A DNA stretch of 64,000 bases from Bdellovibrionales bacterium CG10_big_fil_rev_8_21_14_0_10_45_34 (GCA_002778785.1 PEZS01000008.1:103777-167776); one strand, 5' to 3'. Positions 27,251 to 35,174 are shown, numbered from the stretch's first letter. Notes: generated from the sequence alone by a model not told the origin. Translations and numbers: made by a program.

Positions 27251-28027
27251 ATGATGGAATCCTCTAATAGCATGACGTTGTCTAAACAAATGGCCACCTA
27301 TTTAAAGAAAACTCTTGTTCTGGCAAATTGCCTGAGTCTATTTGTGCTGACGGGGTGTGAAACCTCCGAGGACAATACGATTGCAAAAGCCCAACACCAA
27401 CTGAACAAAGCGCAAACAGCTAACGATGGCTTGGTCGTATATCAGTCTGTAGCGGGAATAACGTCGCCGCAGGCCGCCCTTATAAGATGTTCTGCATTCT
27501 TTTTAATGGTTGGCTTCACTCCTGCTAGTAACAAATTCGTAAATGCTTACAAATCAATGACGGATGGGACGCCTGGCGATCCAGCACTTAAGATGATGAA
27601 CTTGCTGTCAATCGAGGCGAATACAAATCCAAATCCAGTCACTCAAGCCATAACGGGCGGAACCCCTGCTCAAGATGCTTCATATTTAAGCACTGAATGC
27701 GCTCGAAGCGGATCCAGCGGAATGGCCTTCTTAGCAGCAGCTACTCAAATCTCGACATCGATTGCCATAGCCGCACGAACGTTGACCTCTGGGGTAACTG
27801 TGGACAACTACCAGTCATTACTCGCGGACTTAGTTGCCGATCCAGATTCTGTTGCAAATGAAGCGACTCTAACTGCTATTGGTAGCGCAGCCTCAACAGC
27901 TTACGACACCTACTGTAGTGGCGCCAACGCGACTTCTGATTCGTGTAAAGAGATTAGTGCCGCTGTGACAACCGGTACGGATGCGAAATCTATTGGGCAG
28001 GCACTTGCCGATCTTCTTAAGGAATAG
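27251..28027 (+). CDS. Lipoprotein of unknown function
   Basis: A 258-aa lipoprotein-like protein: hydrophobic 'TLVLANCLSLFVLTGC' with lipobox LTGC near residue 36. The mature part is Ala/Ser/Thr-rich and helical, with four cysteines in the last two thirds. Its look is like the lipoprotein at 25027-25926 (secreted helical proteins beside barrel genes), so they may be distant relatives, but I cannot align them confidently. GGAG lies 7 nt ahead of the ATG. It diverges from barrel paralog 2. Confidence 0.6.
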   Translation: MMESSNSMTLSKQMATYLKKTLVLANCLSLFVLTGCETSEDNTIAKAQHQLNKAQTANDGLVVYQSVAGITSPQAALIRCSAFFLMVGFTPASNKFVNAYKSMTDGTPGDPALKMMNLLSIEANTNPNPVTQAITGGTPAQDASYLSTECARSGSSGMAFLAAATQISTSIAIAARTLTSGVTVDNYQSLLADLVADPDSVANEATLTAIGSAASTAYDTYCSGANATSDSCKEISAAVTTGTDAKSIGQALADLLKE

Positions 28028-28067
28028 CTTCGCATTTTCCTGTGCGGGCGCTCAAACCTTAAGAAGG

Positions 28068-28109
28068 AAGCTGGTATATTACGTTATCAAGTACCACAGA
28101 GCTTTTTTT
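28068..28109 (+). terminator. Probable Rho-independent terminator
   Basis: AAGCTGGTA at 28068-28076 pairs with TACC (28092-28095) and AGCTT (28100-28104), with a 4-nt bulge, and is followed by Ts to 28109. It lies 40 nt after the stop of the lipoprotein gene. The bulge makes it only moderate in strength. Confidence 0.45.
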
Positions 28110-28125
28110 ACTGTCCACGCGTGAA

Positions 28126-29628
28126 CTATAACATCTTTCTGAGCTGCTCTTTAGTGAGTGGCGGATGGTACGGATTAAATTTTATTTTCTGGGGCACGAC
28201 CATTGTATCCGGTGCTTCGTGGTGCCTGCCAGGAAAGAAAACTTCAAACCCCGATTTATCTCTTAGTGCCATCACTTTTCCTAAGGCGTTTCTCGTCGTG
28301 TATTTATCAAAATAAGAGTTGAGGTCCTCGCCGAAGGCCGATGAAAGTTCCCGACGAAAAACAGCAGTGCCCACAGACTGAAAAATATATTTTTTGTAAT
28401 AATCTCCCAAAACGGATTTTAGAGATCGCCCCTTTGAATCGAACAAGCCAGCTAAAAACGAAATAAAATTTCGCCCTTCGGTATAGGACTGATACGAAGT
28501 GGTTCTAGCGTATGCTCCTCGCCTATCCAAATTTACCGGCTCCAAAATCCCCTCTTCAACAACCTCGTAATTGGCGTCTCTCCAGCTCGCTATGGCTTCA
28601 TCCATCCAACCGGCATTTCCGTCTTTCGGCATCATAGACCTTGCATGATACATATGAGAAATCTCGTGGGAAAGAGCCCAAAGTGAAGTCGCAGTAGCAC
28701 CGCAGTACTCCATTCCACCGCCACCTTCAGTCAGATAAATGAGCAGTTCCGCAAAGGGATACTCACCGTAAGCAGACTCGAGTTCGGCCATCATTTCGAG
28801 CGCATGTGAAAGTGCTTTGTCGGTCTCTCCTCCCACGGCCGCATACACCCTTACCAAGACGTCCCGACCATCAATGGAGCGATAAACTCCCATGGCTTCT
28901 TCGGGGAACGCACCCTTGGGAGCGATGTGGTAGTATATCGAACTTGACGTGAAGTAATCTGGGTAAGAAATCAAAAACTTATTAGGCGCCGCTTCCACCA
29001 AACTTCCGTTGGTGTAAATGACGTGCTCTCGCTTAAGATTTTCCAAAGAAACAAAGAATTCAATGGGATGGTGATCGTATTCAAGATTGCTCACCATGTA
29101 CTGTTCAAGAAACTGACGGTCCTCTAGGTCGCTAAAAAAGAAGGCATTGCGAACCGAAGCAGCATCTTCTCTAGCTAGATCGCTACCATGTTTATCAACG
29201 AGCTCCTCATCAAGATCAGAAAACTGGAGATTCTTAGTAGATTGCGTCTGTGCCGTTAGAGTGTGAACGCCCGGCCCCACATGCGTCGATAAATAACGAA
29301 TCCTTGTATTGGCATCTTGGGTTACACCAGCAATTGAATGGCTTAGAAATTCACTTTTTTCTCCATTAATAAAAACTCCTGAAATCCAGTTACCGCTGAA
29401 ATCAAAAACCGGGTGCCCTCCGTTTTTAACCTGAAACGAAATTGTACTGCTAACTCTAGAAGTTCGGGACTTACCATCATAAGTGATTTCATGGCGAGCA
29501 CTCAGTATATCTACAAACACCAGGTTTTTGCCCATCACCATTAAATCGGGTGGTGCATTTTCAAAATCACTCGAAGCAAAAAGACAGTTAGTAAAAACGA
29601 ATGTAAACAAAACCACGAAGCAATTCAT
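28126..29628 (-). CDS. Secreted M1-like metallopeptidase
   Basis: A 500-aa exported protein (signal peptide 'FVVLFTFVFTNCLFASS'). The zinc site is HEISHMYH at about residues 320-327 with the third ligand Glu in 'GWMDEAIASW' 20 or so residues on, and 'GGGGMEYCG' precedes it, matching the G-x-M-E-N / HEXXH-x18-E pattern of M1 gluzincins. The N-terminal half is beta-rich like the M1 saddle domain. Substrate unknown. It lies 26 nt after the DUF2063 gene on the same strand and is likely the last gene of the peptide-modification operon, so processing of the modified peptides is one possibility. Confidence 0.72.
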   Translation of the reverse strand: MNCFVVLFTFVFTNCLFASSDFENAPPDLMVMGKNLVFVDILSARHEITYDGKSRTSRVSSTISFQVKNGGHPVFDFSGNWISGVFINGEKSEFLSHSIAGVTQDANTRIRYLSTHVGPGVHTLTAQTQSTKNLQFSDLDEELVDKHGSDLAREDAASVRNAFFFSDLEDRQFLEQYMVSNLEYDHHPIEFFVSLENLKREHVIYTNGSLVEAAPNKFLISYPDYFTSSSIYYHIAPKGAFPEEAMGVYRSIDGRDVLVRVYAAVGGETDKALSHALEMMAELESAYGEYPFAELLIYLTEGGGGMEYCGATATSLWALSHEISHMYHARSMMPKDGNAGWMDEAIASWRDANYEVVEEGILEPVNLDRRGAYARTTSYQSYTEGRNFISFLAGLFDSKGRSLKSVLGDYYKKYIFQSVGTAVFRRELSSAFGEDLNSYFDKYTTRNALGKVMALRDKSGFEVFFPGRHHEAPDTMVVPQKIKFNPYHPPLTKEQLRKML

Positions 29629-29654
29629 CGTGCCCCCAAGCTATTATGCCGCCC

Positions 29655-30665
29655 CTACGGCCCTGCAATCGTAACAGCGCAAGCTCTCATCCAGCAAGGA
29701 AGTTCTTTTTTGAGTGCCGAAATTACCTCGTCTATGTAGCCCGAGTGGCAATCTGCTTTCGAACTGACGGTGTCTATCTGACTTTCTGATTCAAAAGAAT
29801 CCAGCCAGTCTTGGAGTGACTGATAGTTTTTTAGAACCTCTAGTAACTGGGCGCCACCACGAGACACTTTTAAAAAATAAGCCTGCCCCTCATAATCATA
29901 CGGGAATAGCCAAATTGGCTCATTTAAAGAAACCTCGGAAAGGCCAGCTTCAGCAAAGTGAACATTAGCAGAGGGAAAGGTAGACGAGTTCAACTTATCG
30001 GGGCCAATTGCAGGTTCTTCTGCCCTGGTTGCGTCGAGTGATACCTGCGCGACAAATGCGTCAGTTAAGAATAATTTTTTATCTGGCAAATTATTTTGAA
30101 ACGCATCAATATTTTTCGCTGACACACAAATCGCTGACTCCAGCGGCAAAGAAATAACTTGCTCTTCTGCTAGAACAAAACGCTTCATGACGCAACCTAG
30201 AGTGAGAATTCGATCTAAGGATCTCTCAATCAGAAGAATTTCTCTTTCATCCACGCTTGATCCAGACTTTTCAGTTTGCGCCCATTTCACAAAATCGTCT
30301 CTGACTCCGTCGATTCGCCATGCTCGCGATGCCTGCTGATATCCAAACTCTACTGTCAACTCTTTGAGCCTATCTTGTGAAAAAACCTTCGAGAAAACAG
30401 GAAACCGCTCAGGAAGCGTTTTCGAAAACACTCTTCGAATAGAGTTTCTGTAAACTCTTAAGCCAATGACTTCTTGTTCTGATTTCGTCATTTCTAAGAC
30501 TTTTGAGAAATCTTTACGAGCCGCTGAGTGTTTGCTGCTTCCAACACTGGCGCCTAAACCTGCAATTGAAACTGCATTTTTATCACGTAAGCAGACCTGA
30601 GACATAAACTTGCTTTGAAACTTTAAAAGGGCACTTGGTGGTTCGTTTTGATCTGTATTATTCAT
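29655..30665 (-). CDS. DUF2063-like partner of the MNIO enzyme
   Basis: A 336-aa protein. The N-terminal half fits DUF2063 (BufC/HvfC type): 'LRVYRNSIRRVFSKTLPERFPVF' is the usual 'Y-R-N ... L ... FP' pattern, followed by 'LTVEFGYQQASRAW'. The C-terminal half ('IWLFPYDYEGQAYFLKVSRGG') resembles the second domain of these proteins. In known systems such proteins bind the precursor peptide and help the DUF692 enzyme. It follows the DUF692 gene by 65 nt on the same strand. Assignment rests on both motif and neighbour. Confidence 0.68.
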   Translation of the reverse strand: MNNTDQNEPPSALLKFQSKFMSQVCLRDKNAVSIAGLGASVGSSKHSAARKDFSKVLEMTKSEQEVIGLRVYRNSIRRVFSKTLPERFPVFSKVFSQDRLKELTVEFGYQQASRAWRIDGVRDDFVKWAQTEKSGSSVDEREILLIERSLDRILTLGCVMKRFVLAEEQVISLPLESAICVSAKNIDAFQNNLPDKKLFLTDAFVAQVSLDATRAEEPAIGPDKLNSSTFPSANVHFAEAGLSEVSLNEPIWLFPYDYEGQAYFLKVSRGGAQLLEVLKNYQSLQDWLDSFESESQIDTVSSKADCHSGYIDEVISALKKELPCWMRACAVTIAGP

Positions 30666-30730
30666 CTAAAATATTCATCCTCAGCCTTCTAAATGCGAGA
30701 TCTCTGACTTACTATTACATTACTTTGCAT

Positions 30731-31609
30731 CTACGGACTCCCCTCTGGCTGACTTGTGTGATTTTCATCCCTAGAAACCTTTCCCCTTAACATGCTAATT
30801 TGAGAGACAATCACATTGAGGTCAGGGAAGTCTGCGTCCCACTCCAAAATAGTAGATCTGGGGCCTACGTTTTCGGTAAACCAGTCAATAAGCTCCCAGG
30901 TTTCATTCGCCATAGGTTTTGCATGCGTGTCTAAAGCTCCCCACTCTTTCTCTTGAAAGCCTGCCGCATGTAACTGCCAAATACTGTGGCTGGGCAGTGA
31001 TCTAATCGCCGCTATGGGGTCAACATCAAAATTGATCCGCGAAACTATTAAGTTATTAATATCAAGCAATATCCCGCAACCCGTTTTCTTGCTTAACTCG
31101 GCAAGAAATTCTGCTTCGCTCATGTCAGACTCAGGCCTGATATAACTCGAAAGATTCTCAAATCCTACTGGGCGCTTTAGAAAGTTTTGAACGTAGTCTA
31201 CGCGGGAGCCTACCCACTCCAAATTTTCTTCTGTGTGAGGAAAGGGCAGTAATTCCTGGGTGTATGTTTCGCCATAACTTGTCCAACAAAGATGATCTGT
31301 AATCCACTGAGGACTGCAAAAATCTGCAAGTTCGCGGAGCCCTTGCAGGTATTCTCTATTCAGTGGATCTGTGCCTGCAATCGAAAGACTAACCCCATGT
31401 AACACCAGGGGCTTAAGTTCGCAAAGTCGCTCAATCATTTCTCTTCGGCGAGGAGCAACCGTTGCTTTACCTTCAATAACTGTTAAGTAATTTTCAGTCA
31501 GTAGTTCAAAAAAATCCAACTTCGACGGATCATCTACTATCTCGTCAAAATAAAACGGGCGGAAACCCATTCCCGCCCCTAGAAAAGGCATTTCTGGCTT
31601 AATAACCAA
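30731..31609 (-). CDS. DUF692 / MNIO multinuclear iron oxidative enzyme
   Basis: A 292-aa TIM-barrel enzyme of DUF692, the multinuclear non-heme iron oxidative enzymes that modify Cys-containing peptides in RiPP pathways (MbnB, bufferin and HvfB types). Visible family segments: 'LVLHGVSLSIAG' (H71), 'ITDHLCW' (D105, H106), 'GFENLSSY' (E151, N152), 'LLDINNL' (D183, N185), 'LHAAGF' (H214), 'DTHAKP' (H229) and 'ILEWDAD' (E256). The segment usually reading HLAGH here reads HAAGF. The TTG start at 31609 is well supported by GGAGGG 6 nt away. Sits between the two precursors upstream and its DUF2063 partner downstream. Confidence 0.85.
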   Translation of the reverse strand: MVIKPEMPFLGAGMGFRPFYFDEIVDDPSKLDFFELLTENYLTVIEGKATVAPRRREMIERLCELKPLVLHGVSLSIAGTDPLNREYLQGLRELADFCSPQWITDHLCWTSYGETYTQELLPFPHTEENLEWVGSRVDYVQNFLKRPVGFENLSSYIRPESDMSEAEFLAELSKKTGCGILLDINNLIVSRINFDVDPIAAIRSLPSHSIWQLHAAGFQEKEWGALDTHAKPMANETWELIDWFTENVGPRSTILEWDADFPDLNVIVSQISMLRGKVSRDENHTSQPEGSP

Positions 31610-31670
31610 AAAAGTCCCTCCGTTACCAGATATCGGATATCTAATATCTCGTTTACCTAGTACCTATTGC

Positions 31671-31874
31671 TTATTCACTATCTTTGTCACCATGATCGCC
31701 GTGGTCACCATGATCGCCGTGGTCTTTATGATCGCAGTCTTCACCTTTACACTTGTGGGCTTCTTTCTTCGCTTTCTTTCCATGATTATTCGCATAGGAC
31801 ACGCTAGCCAGTGAACCGACTGTAAATCCGCCTAGCGCAAGTGTAACCAATAGAGCTTTCATCTTGTTTTCCAT
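31671..31874 (-). CDS. Candidate RiPP precursor 2 (HGD-repeat peptide)
   Basis: A 67-aa peptide with a signal peptide ('MKALLVTLALGGFTVGSLASVSYA'), a lysine-rich spacer, 'HKCKGEDC' and a tail of four HGD units ending in KDSE. The ATG at 31874 has GAGG 6 nt upstream. The first half aligns with the 32019-32222 peptide (both 67 aa, both with ALxGFTxGSxxSV and KCxxExC), so the two are paralogs. The CX4C segment is the likely MNIO target and the His/Asp tail looks metal-binding. It is 61 nt from the MNIO gene. No similarity to known BufA by eye beyond layout. Confidence 0.72.
   Translation of the reverse strand: MENKMKALLVTLALGGFTVGSLASVSYANNHGKKAKKEAHKCKGEDCDHKDHGDHGDHGDHGDKDSE
31691..31726. repeat. 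18-bp tandem repeat encoding HGD units
   Basis: The unit at 31691-31708 recurs at 31709-31726 with three changes at its end, and a degenerate third unit follows. Within the gene each encodes two HGD triplets, so the metal-binding-like tail can change length by repeat slippage in steps of six residues. Confidence 0.8.
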
Positions 31875-32018
31875 TTTATTCCTCACTTTGTTTTGGGCCG
31901 CTATTTGTAGCCTTTTTTATCTCTCCGCCGAAATGGCGCAAAATTTCTGTTATAACATTGAGCCTTTAACTTTGAACTAAACTATCCTGAAGTAGCTAGT
32001 TTTTCTCAATGTAAAAAA

Positions 32019-32222
32019 CTACTCGTGTTCACCGTCTTCGCCTCCGCAGCCTTCACTACCGCATTTCGGTTCCTTGTCAGAAGTCTTCTTCATAGTGTCT
32101 TTCTTTGAAGTCGACTGTTTATCTTCCTTTTTCTTCTCTGCCAAAGCCACTGACGATACAGATCCTGCAGTGAAACCTGCAAGCGCAGCAGTGATAATGG
32201 CTGCTTTAACTTTCGCGTCCAT
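32019..32222 (-). CDS. Candidate RiPP precursor 1 (KCGSEGC peptide)
   Basis: A 67-aa peptide with a signal peptide ('MDAKVKAAIITAALAGFTAGS'), a Lys/Thr-rich spacer and the tail 'PKCGSEGCGGEDGEHE'. The GCGG part is reminiscent of the EGKCG motifs in HvfA-type MNIO substrates. I use the ATG at 32222, which has a strong AGGAGG ribosome site; a TTG at 32243 lies inside that site. It is the first gene of the operon, 144 nt ahead of its paralog, and follows a leader with palindromes. Confidence 0.72.
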   Translation of the reverse strand: MDAKVKAAIITAALAGFTAGSVSSVALAEKKKEDKQSTSKKDTMKKTSDKEPKCGSEGCGGEDGEHE

Positions 32223-32541
32223 CTGATTCCTCCTCCTAAACAATTTAGGAAAAAAATTGGTAAAATAATTTTTACCAAAGTAAGGAAGTGTCTTTGTTTA
32301 GACTCAGTACAATCTCTATTTAAAATCGGGTAAAACTTCCGAAGCGTAGCAGTCGAAATAAAGACACTCCCTAGGACCTTTAAAATCATTCTCTTAAGTT
32401 TTTCGAAAGGGAAATGTTTTTTTTACACTTAGACTTTTTAGCGAGTTGAGCCATCGCCGAATGTTCTTTTACTTAAAAATTTTAACCGGCCGAGCCGTCG
32501 TGAAATGTTTTTTACCCGACGGTCAAAGTCTTCGGGGGGGC
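32223..32541 (-). promoter_or_regulatory. Leader of the peptide operon with palindromes and repeated motifs
   Basis: This 319-nt space holds no gene. It contains a perfect 9-bp inverted repeat with 4-nt centre (32257-32278: TTGGTAAAA / TTTTACCAA), 35 nt before the first precursor; an imperfect inverted repeat of 14/16 (32284-32299 with 32356-32371); and three copies of a motif close to GAAATGTTTTTTAC (32411-32426, 32459-32472, 32502-32515). A CCGTCG/CGACGG pair surrounds the third. I see no clear -35/-10 pair. An operator or structured leader controlling the operon is likely. Confidence 0.5.
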
Positions 32542-33696
32542 TTAAAAGTCGAGATTTAAACGAACCATATAAAAGCGGTTTTCTTTTTTCGCATCGGTCG
32601 TTCCCACTTCTTCTGCATAGGTTGATGCGTCAAGCCGAAACCACGACAACTGTGCCCCTAAACCAAAGGAAAAATAACCTTGCCCAAGTCCCACTGCCCA
32701 GCGTCCCTTCCACCAACTGAACACTTGCCAGTCTAGCTCGAAACCTGTGTGCATACCTTTTGTAAAAGTCCAGTACCTGTGCCCCATATCCCTCACGTCA
32801 AACATAAACCGAGTTTTAAAAATCCAAAGGTCCGGCAGGTCCCATTTTGTACCGACGTCAAAAACCCGGCCCAGCTTAGGAGGATTGCCTGAGGTTAGTT
32901 GGTTATAAAGCTTCATGTTTGTCGTGAAGCCGTAGTCCACCAAGTTCCTTCCAACGACGGAAAAAGTGGGGCGCGCATACTGAAGAAACGAAAAGAACCC
33001 GTCATCGGGTATATCTGGCGAGTAGGAAGAGCCTAAATCAATATCAAAAGTCATGCCCTCTCGAGCCTCCTGAGGTCTGAAGAACTCAGTATTATTGATC
33101 AGGTCAAGTGCAATAAGATCTTTACCAACGTATCCACGATAGACTGCTTTAGCTGATGCCCCGACGCTCAAGGTATCCTCTAAGAAGTTTTTCGCATACC
33201 CGTAGACTATGGTTGTATCCGAGTACGCACTCACATTTAGCTGAGGACCGCCCTGCCTATGAATACTGGTATTGACTGACAAATCTACAGGAACTATCCC
33301 AATTCCCCAGCCCGGCCGGACCCAAAACGCAGAAAGCAAAGCCGTTCTTATGCCAAAATGATTTCCGTAGTTTCTCTCTAGTAGATCATTGAGTGACTGC
33401 TCCTTATCTGTTGCAGCATTAGCGTCGGTAATTTCTTTTTGGAGAGTTAGAATATCTGGCATACCTGCGGCCTGAATACCAAAATTCAGCTGACCCTCTT
33501 TGAGTCTTGCAAGCATGGCGGGATTATAAAAAACAGCGTTATAATCATCGATATTGGAAAAAGTTCCTCCGGACGACATGGAACGCGGCGCTTGATATAG
33601 TTGGTGGATCTTAAAGTCTATTAACTCTGTATGGGCACTTTGATGACCAAGTAGTACCAAAACACTCAAGGACAACGCCAAAACTATATTCTTCAC
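32542..33696 (-). CDS. Outer-membrane barrel protein, paralog 3
   Basis: A 384-aa protein with signal peptide and the same start pattern as the two other barrel genes ('SMSSGGTFSNIDDYNAVFYNPAMLARLKEG': SGG, D-D, A-V-F-Y-N-P-A). Strand-like segments continue to the end 'YMVRLNLDF', a C-terminal Phe. 'RFMFDVRDMGHRYWTF' and 'GFELDWQVF' resemble corresponding segments of the others ('KVHAGMELN'). Its stop lies 319 nt from the precursor gene, and the gene is divergent from the 33803 gene. Confidence 0.72.
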   Translation of the reverse strand: MKNIVLALSLSVLVLLGHQSAHTELIDFKIHQLYQAPRSMSSGGTFSNIDDYNAVFYNPAMLARLKEGQLNFGIQAAGMPDILTLQKEITDANAATDKEQSLNDLLERNYGNHFGIRTALLSAFWVRPGWGIGIVPVDLSVNTSIHRQGGPQLNVSAYSDTTIVYGYAKNFLEDTLSVGASAKAVYRGYVGKDLIALDLINNTEFFRPQEAREGMTFDIDLGSSYSPDIPDDGFFSFLQYARPTFSVVGRNLVDYGFTTNMKLYNQLTSGNPPKLGRVFDVGTKWDLPDLWIFKTRFMFDVRDMGHRYWTFTKGMHTGFELDWQVFSWWKGRWAVGLGQGYFSFGLGAQLSWFRLDASTYAEEVGTTDAKKENRFYMVRLNLDF

Positions 33697-33802
33697 CGCC
33701 CACTACCCCCAGCCAATGTTCAATCAAAACTACACAATTTTACAAATAACCGCCTGTACAGTGTACCTAAAGTTGAACAGATAGTGATACGATTTAAGTA
33801 AC

Positions 33803-34453
33803 ATGCTTCGACTCACAACTTTGGTACCGCTTTTTTTGATTGGCACTTCTGCATTTGGCTCAGAAATACGAACGCGTGAAGCCCCGCAGGATATCGGCCC
33901 ACAAAACGAAGTTCCGGCCTTTAGTGAGGAACTCACCGACTTTTCAAACGCAAGCGATTCGTCTCTTCCGCTCGAACTAGACCTAAGCCCAAACAAAAAC
34001 CAGCCTGTTTTGGCGAAGACCCAAAAAATCGTTACGTTACCCAAAGACTTGCTCTGGTTTTCTTTCGGAATGAGCGCCGAAAGCGAAGACTCGGTTGCCG
34101 GCAATCTGTTGTTTGGACTGCTCTGGTCTAGCGAAGTCAAATCGAAAAAATCCTGGGAGTTCGGTTTGCGCGTCAACCAAAAAGCAGGTGGCTACCTGCT
34201 CGCAAACCGAAAATTTTACCTTTCTACCACGGCGACTTTAAGACCTTACTTGCGGGCCGGCCTCTCTCTTTATCTTAAGCCTGAGGATCAACTCGCTAGT
34301 GTTCTTCGTTACCAGCAGTACCACCTTATGGGAGGGGCTGGCATGGAATGGTCGTACCGGACATTCCATCTTCGAACAGACATCGAGTTGGGTTTAGCCG
34401 TCGACAAGTATTATTACGCGGGCTATTTTTCGCTCGCTGCAGACTTGCCCTGA
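33803..34453 (+). CDS. Secreted beta-rich protein of unknown function
   Basis: A 216-aa protein with a short signal peptide ('LTTLVPLFLIGTSAFGSE'). After a Pro/Ser/Glu-rich stretch of about 60 residues comes a beta-rich part ('LLWFSFGMSAESEDS', 'FLRPYLRAGLSLYL'-like alternation, 'HLRTDIELGLAV') that could be a small barrel. Not recognised. It converges on coaE with a 31-nt overlap of ends. The opposite strand has an open frame that I treat as a shadow. Confidence 0.5.
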   Translation: MLRLTTLVPLFLIGTSAFGSEIRTREAPQDIGPQNEVPAFSEELTDFSNASDSSLPLELDLSPNKNQPVLAKTQKIVTLPKDLLWFSFGMSAESEDSVAGNLLFGLLWSSEVKSKKSWEFGLRVNQKAGGYLLANRKFYLSTTATLRPYLRAGLSLYLKPEDQLASVLRYQQYHLMGGAGMEWSYRTFHLRTDIELGLAVDKYYYAGYFSLAADLP

Positions 34454-35037
34454 AGAAACTCGACGAGTTCTTCTGTTTTACCATCGAGATCTTCGAATGC
34501 CCCGGAGTTCTCGACAACATAGGTCGCTAGCTTTCTCTTTTCTTCTAGCGGCATTTGGGCGGATATCCTAGATCTGACCTCGGCTTCGCTCAGTCCCATT
34601 CGCTTTTTGAGGCGATCAATTTGCTCTTTTTCGGAGGAGACAACAACCACGGTAGCAAAAAAATCGGCCTGCAAATTGTTTTCAAAAAGCAGCGGTACGT
34701 CGTAAAAACCAAATTCCTTAGCGGAGCTGGATTCAGCAGATGCTTTTTGCTGCAAAAACTCATCGCGAACCAATGGGTGAATGATTTTTTCAACTTTTTT
34801 TCTAAGAGATGCATTCTGGAAAATCTCTTTTCCAAGCCGAATTCGGTCGAGCTTTCCTTCGGAATCAAATATTTCACTGCTCACTTCAGTTCGAAGTTGC
34901 TCTAAGGCTGTAGGGCGATTCGTCACGCTTTTTGCAATTTCATCTGCATCGAGTACCGGGTACCCTAGAGCCCTGAGCTTGCTGGCTAAGCTACTCTTGC
35001 CGGTTCCTATTCCGCCTGTGATCGCGACCCATTTCAC
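34423..35037 (-). CDS. coaE: Dephospho-CoA kinase
   Basis: Last enzyme of coenzyme A synthesis, phosphorylating dephospho-CoA in the cytoplasm. P-loop 'ITGGIGTGKSSL' is at residues 5-16, then 'VLDADEIAK' and 'PLVRDEF', 'FYDVPLLFEN', 'RMGLSEAEVRSRISAQMPLEEKR' region and 'ENSGAFEDL', all typical. 204 aa is normal. The GTG start is preceded by GGA. It overlaps the 33803 gene by 31 nt at its end. Confidence 0.96.
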   Translation of the reverse strand: MKWVAITGGIGTGKSSLASKLRALGYPVLDADEIAKSVTNRPTALEQLRTEVSSEIFDSEGKLDRIRLGKEIFQNASLRKKVEKIIHPLVRDEFLQQKASAESSSAKEFGFYDVPLLFENNLQADFFATVVVVSSEKEQIDRLKKRMGLSEAEVRSRISAQMPLEEKRKLATYVVENSGAFEDLDGKTEELVEFLQGKSAASEK

Positions 35038-35074
35038 ACTTCAATCCTCATGCCAAGCTATACTACCTATGCCT

Positions 35075-35116
35075 ATTTCTGATTTCTGATTTCTGATTTC
35101 TGATTTCTGATTTCTG
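35075..35116. repeat. 7-bp tandem repeat, six copies
   Basis: ATTTCTG is repeated six times exactly (35075-35116), then a partial copy. It lies in the space between coaE and the phosphopantetheinyl transferase gene, 38 nt upstream of the coaE start. Slippage here could change coaE leader length. Confidence 0.9.
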
Positions 35117-35174
35117 ATTCTTATTCTTCTTATTCTCGTTTCAAAAATCTCGCTAATTTCCAAACCGTTTCTGG

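Noticed and set aside
31900..31930. GGCCGCTATTTGTAGCC followed by Ts between the two precursors
   Set aside because: The stem is short and interrupted and the T run lies on the plus strand, against the direction of the operon.
33730..34176. 148-codon minus-strand frame
   Set aside because: Lies opposite the plus-strand gene at 33803 that has a signal peptide and better coding character; a shadow frame.
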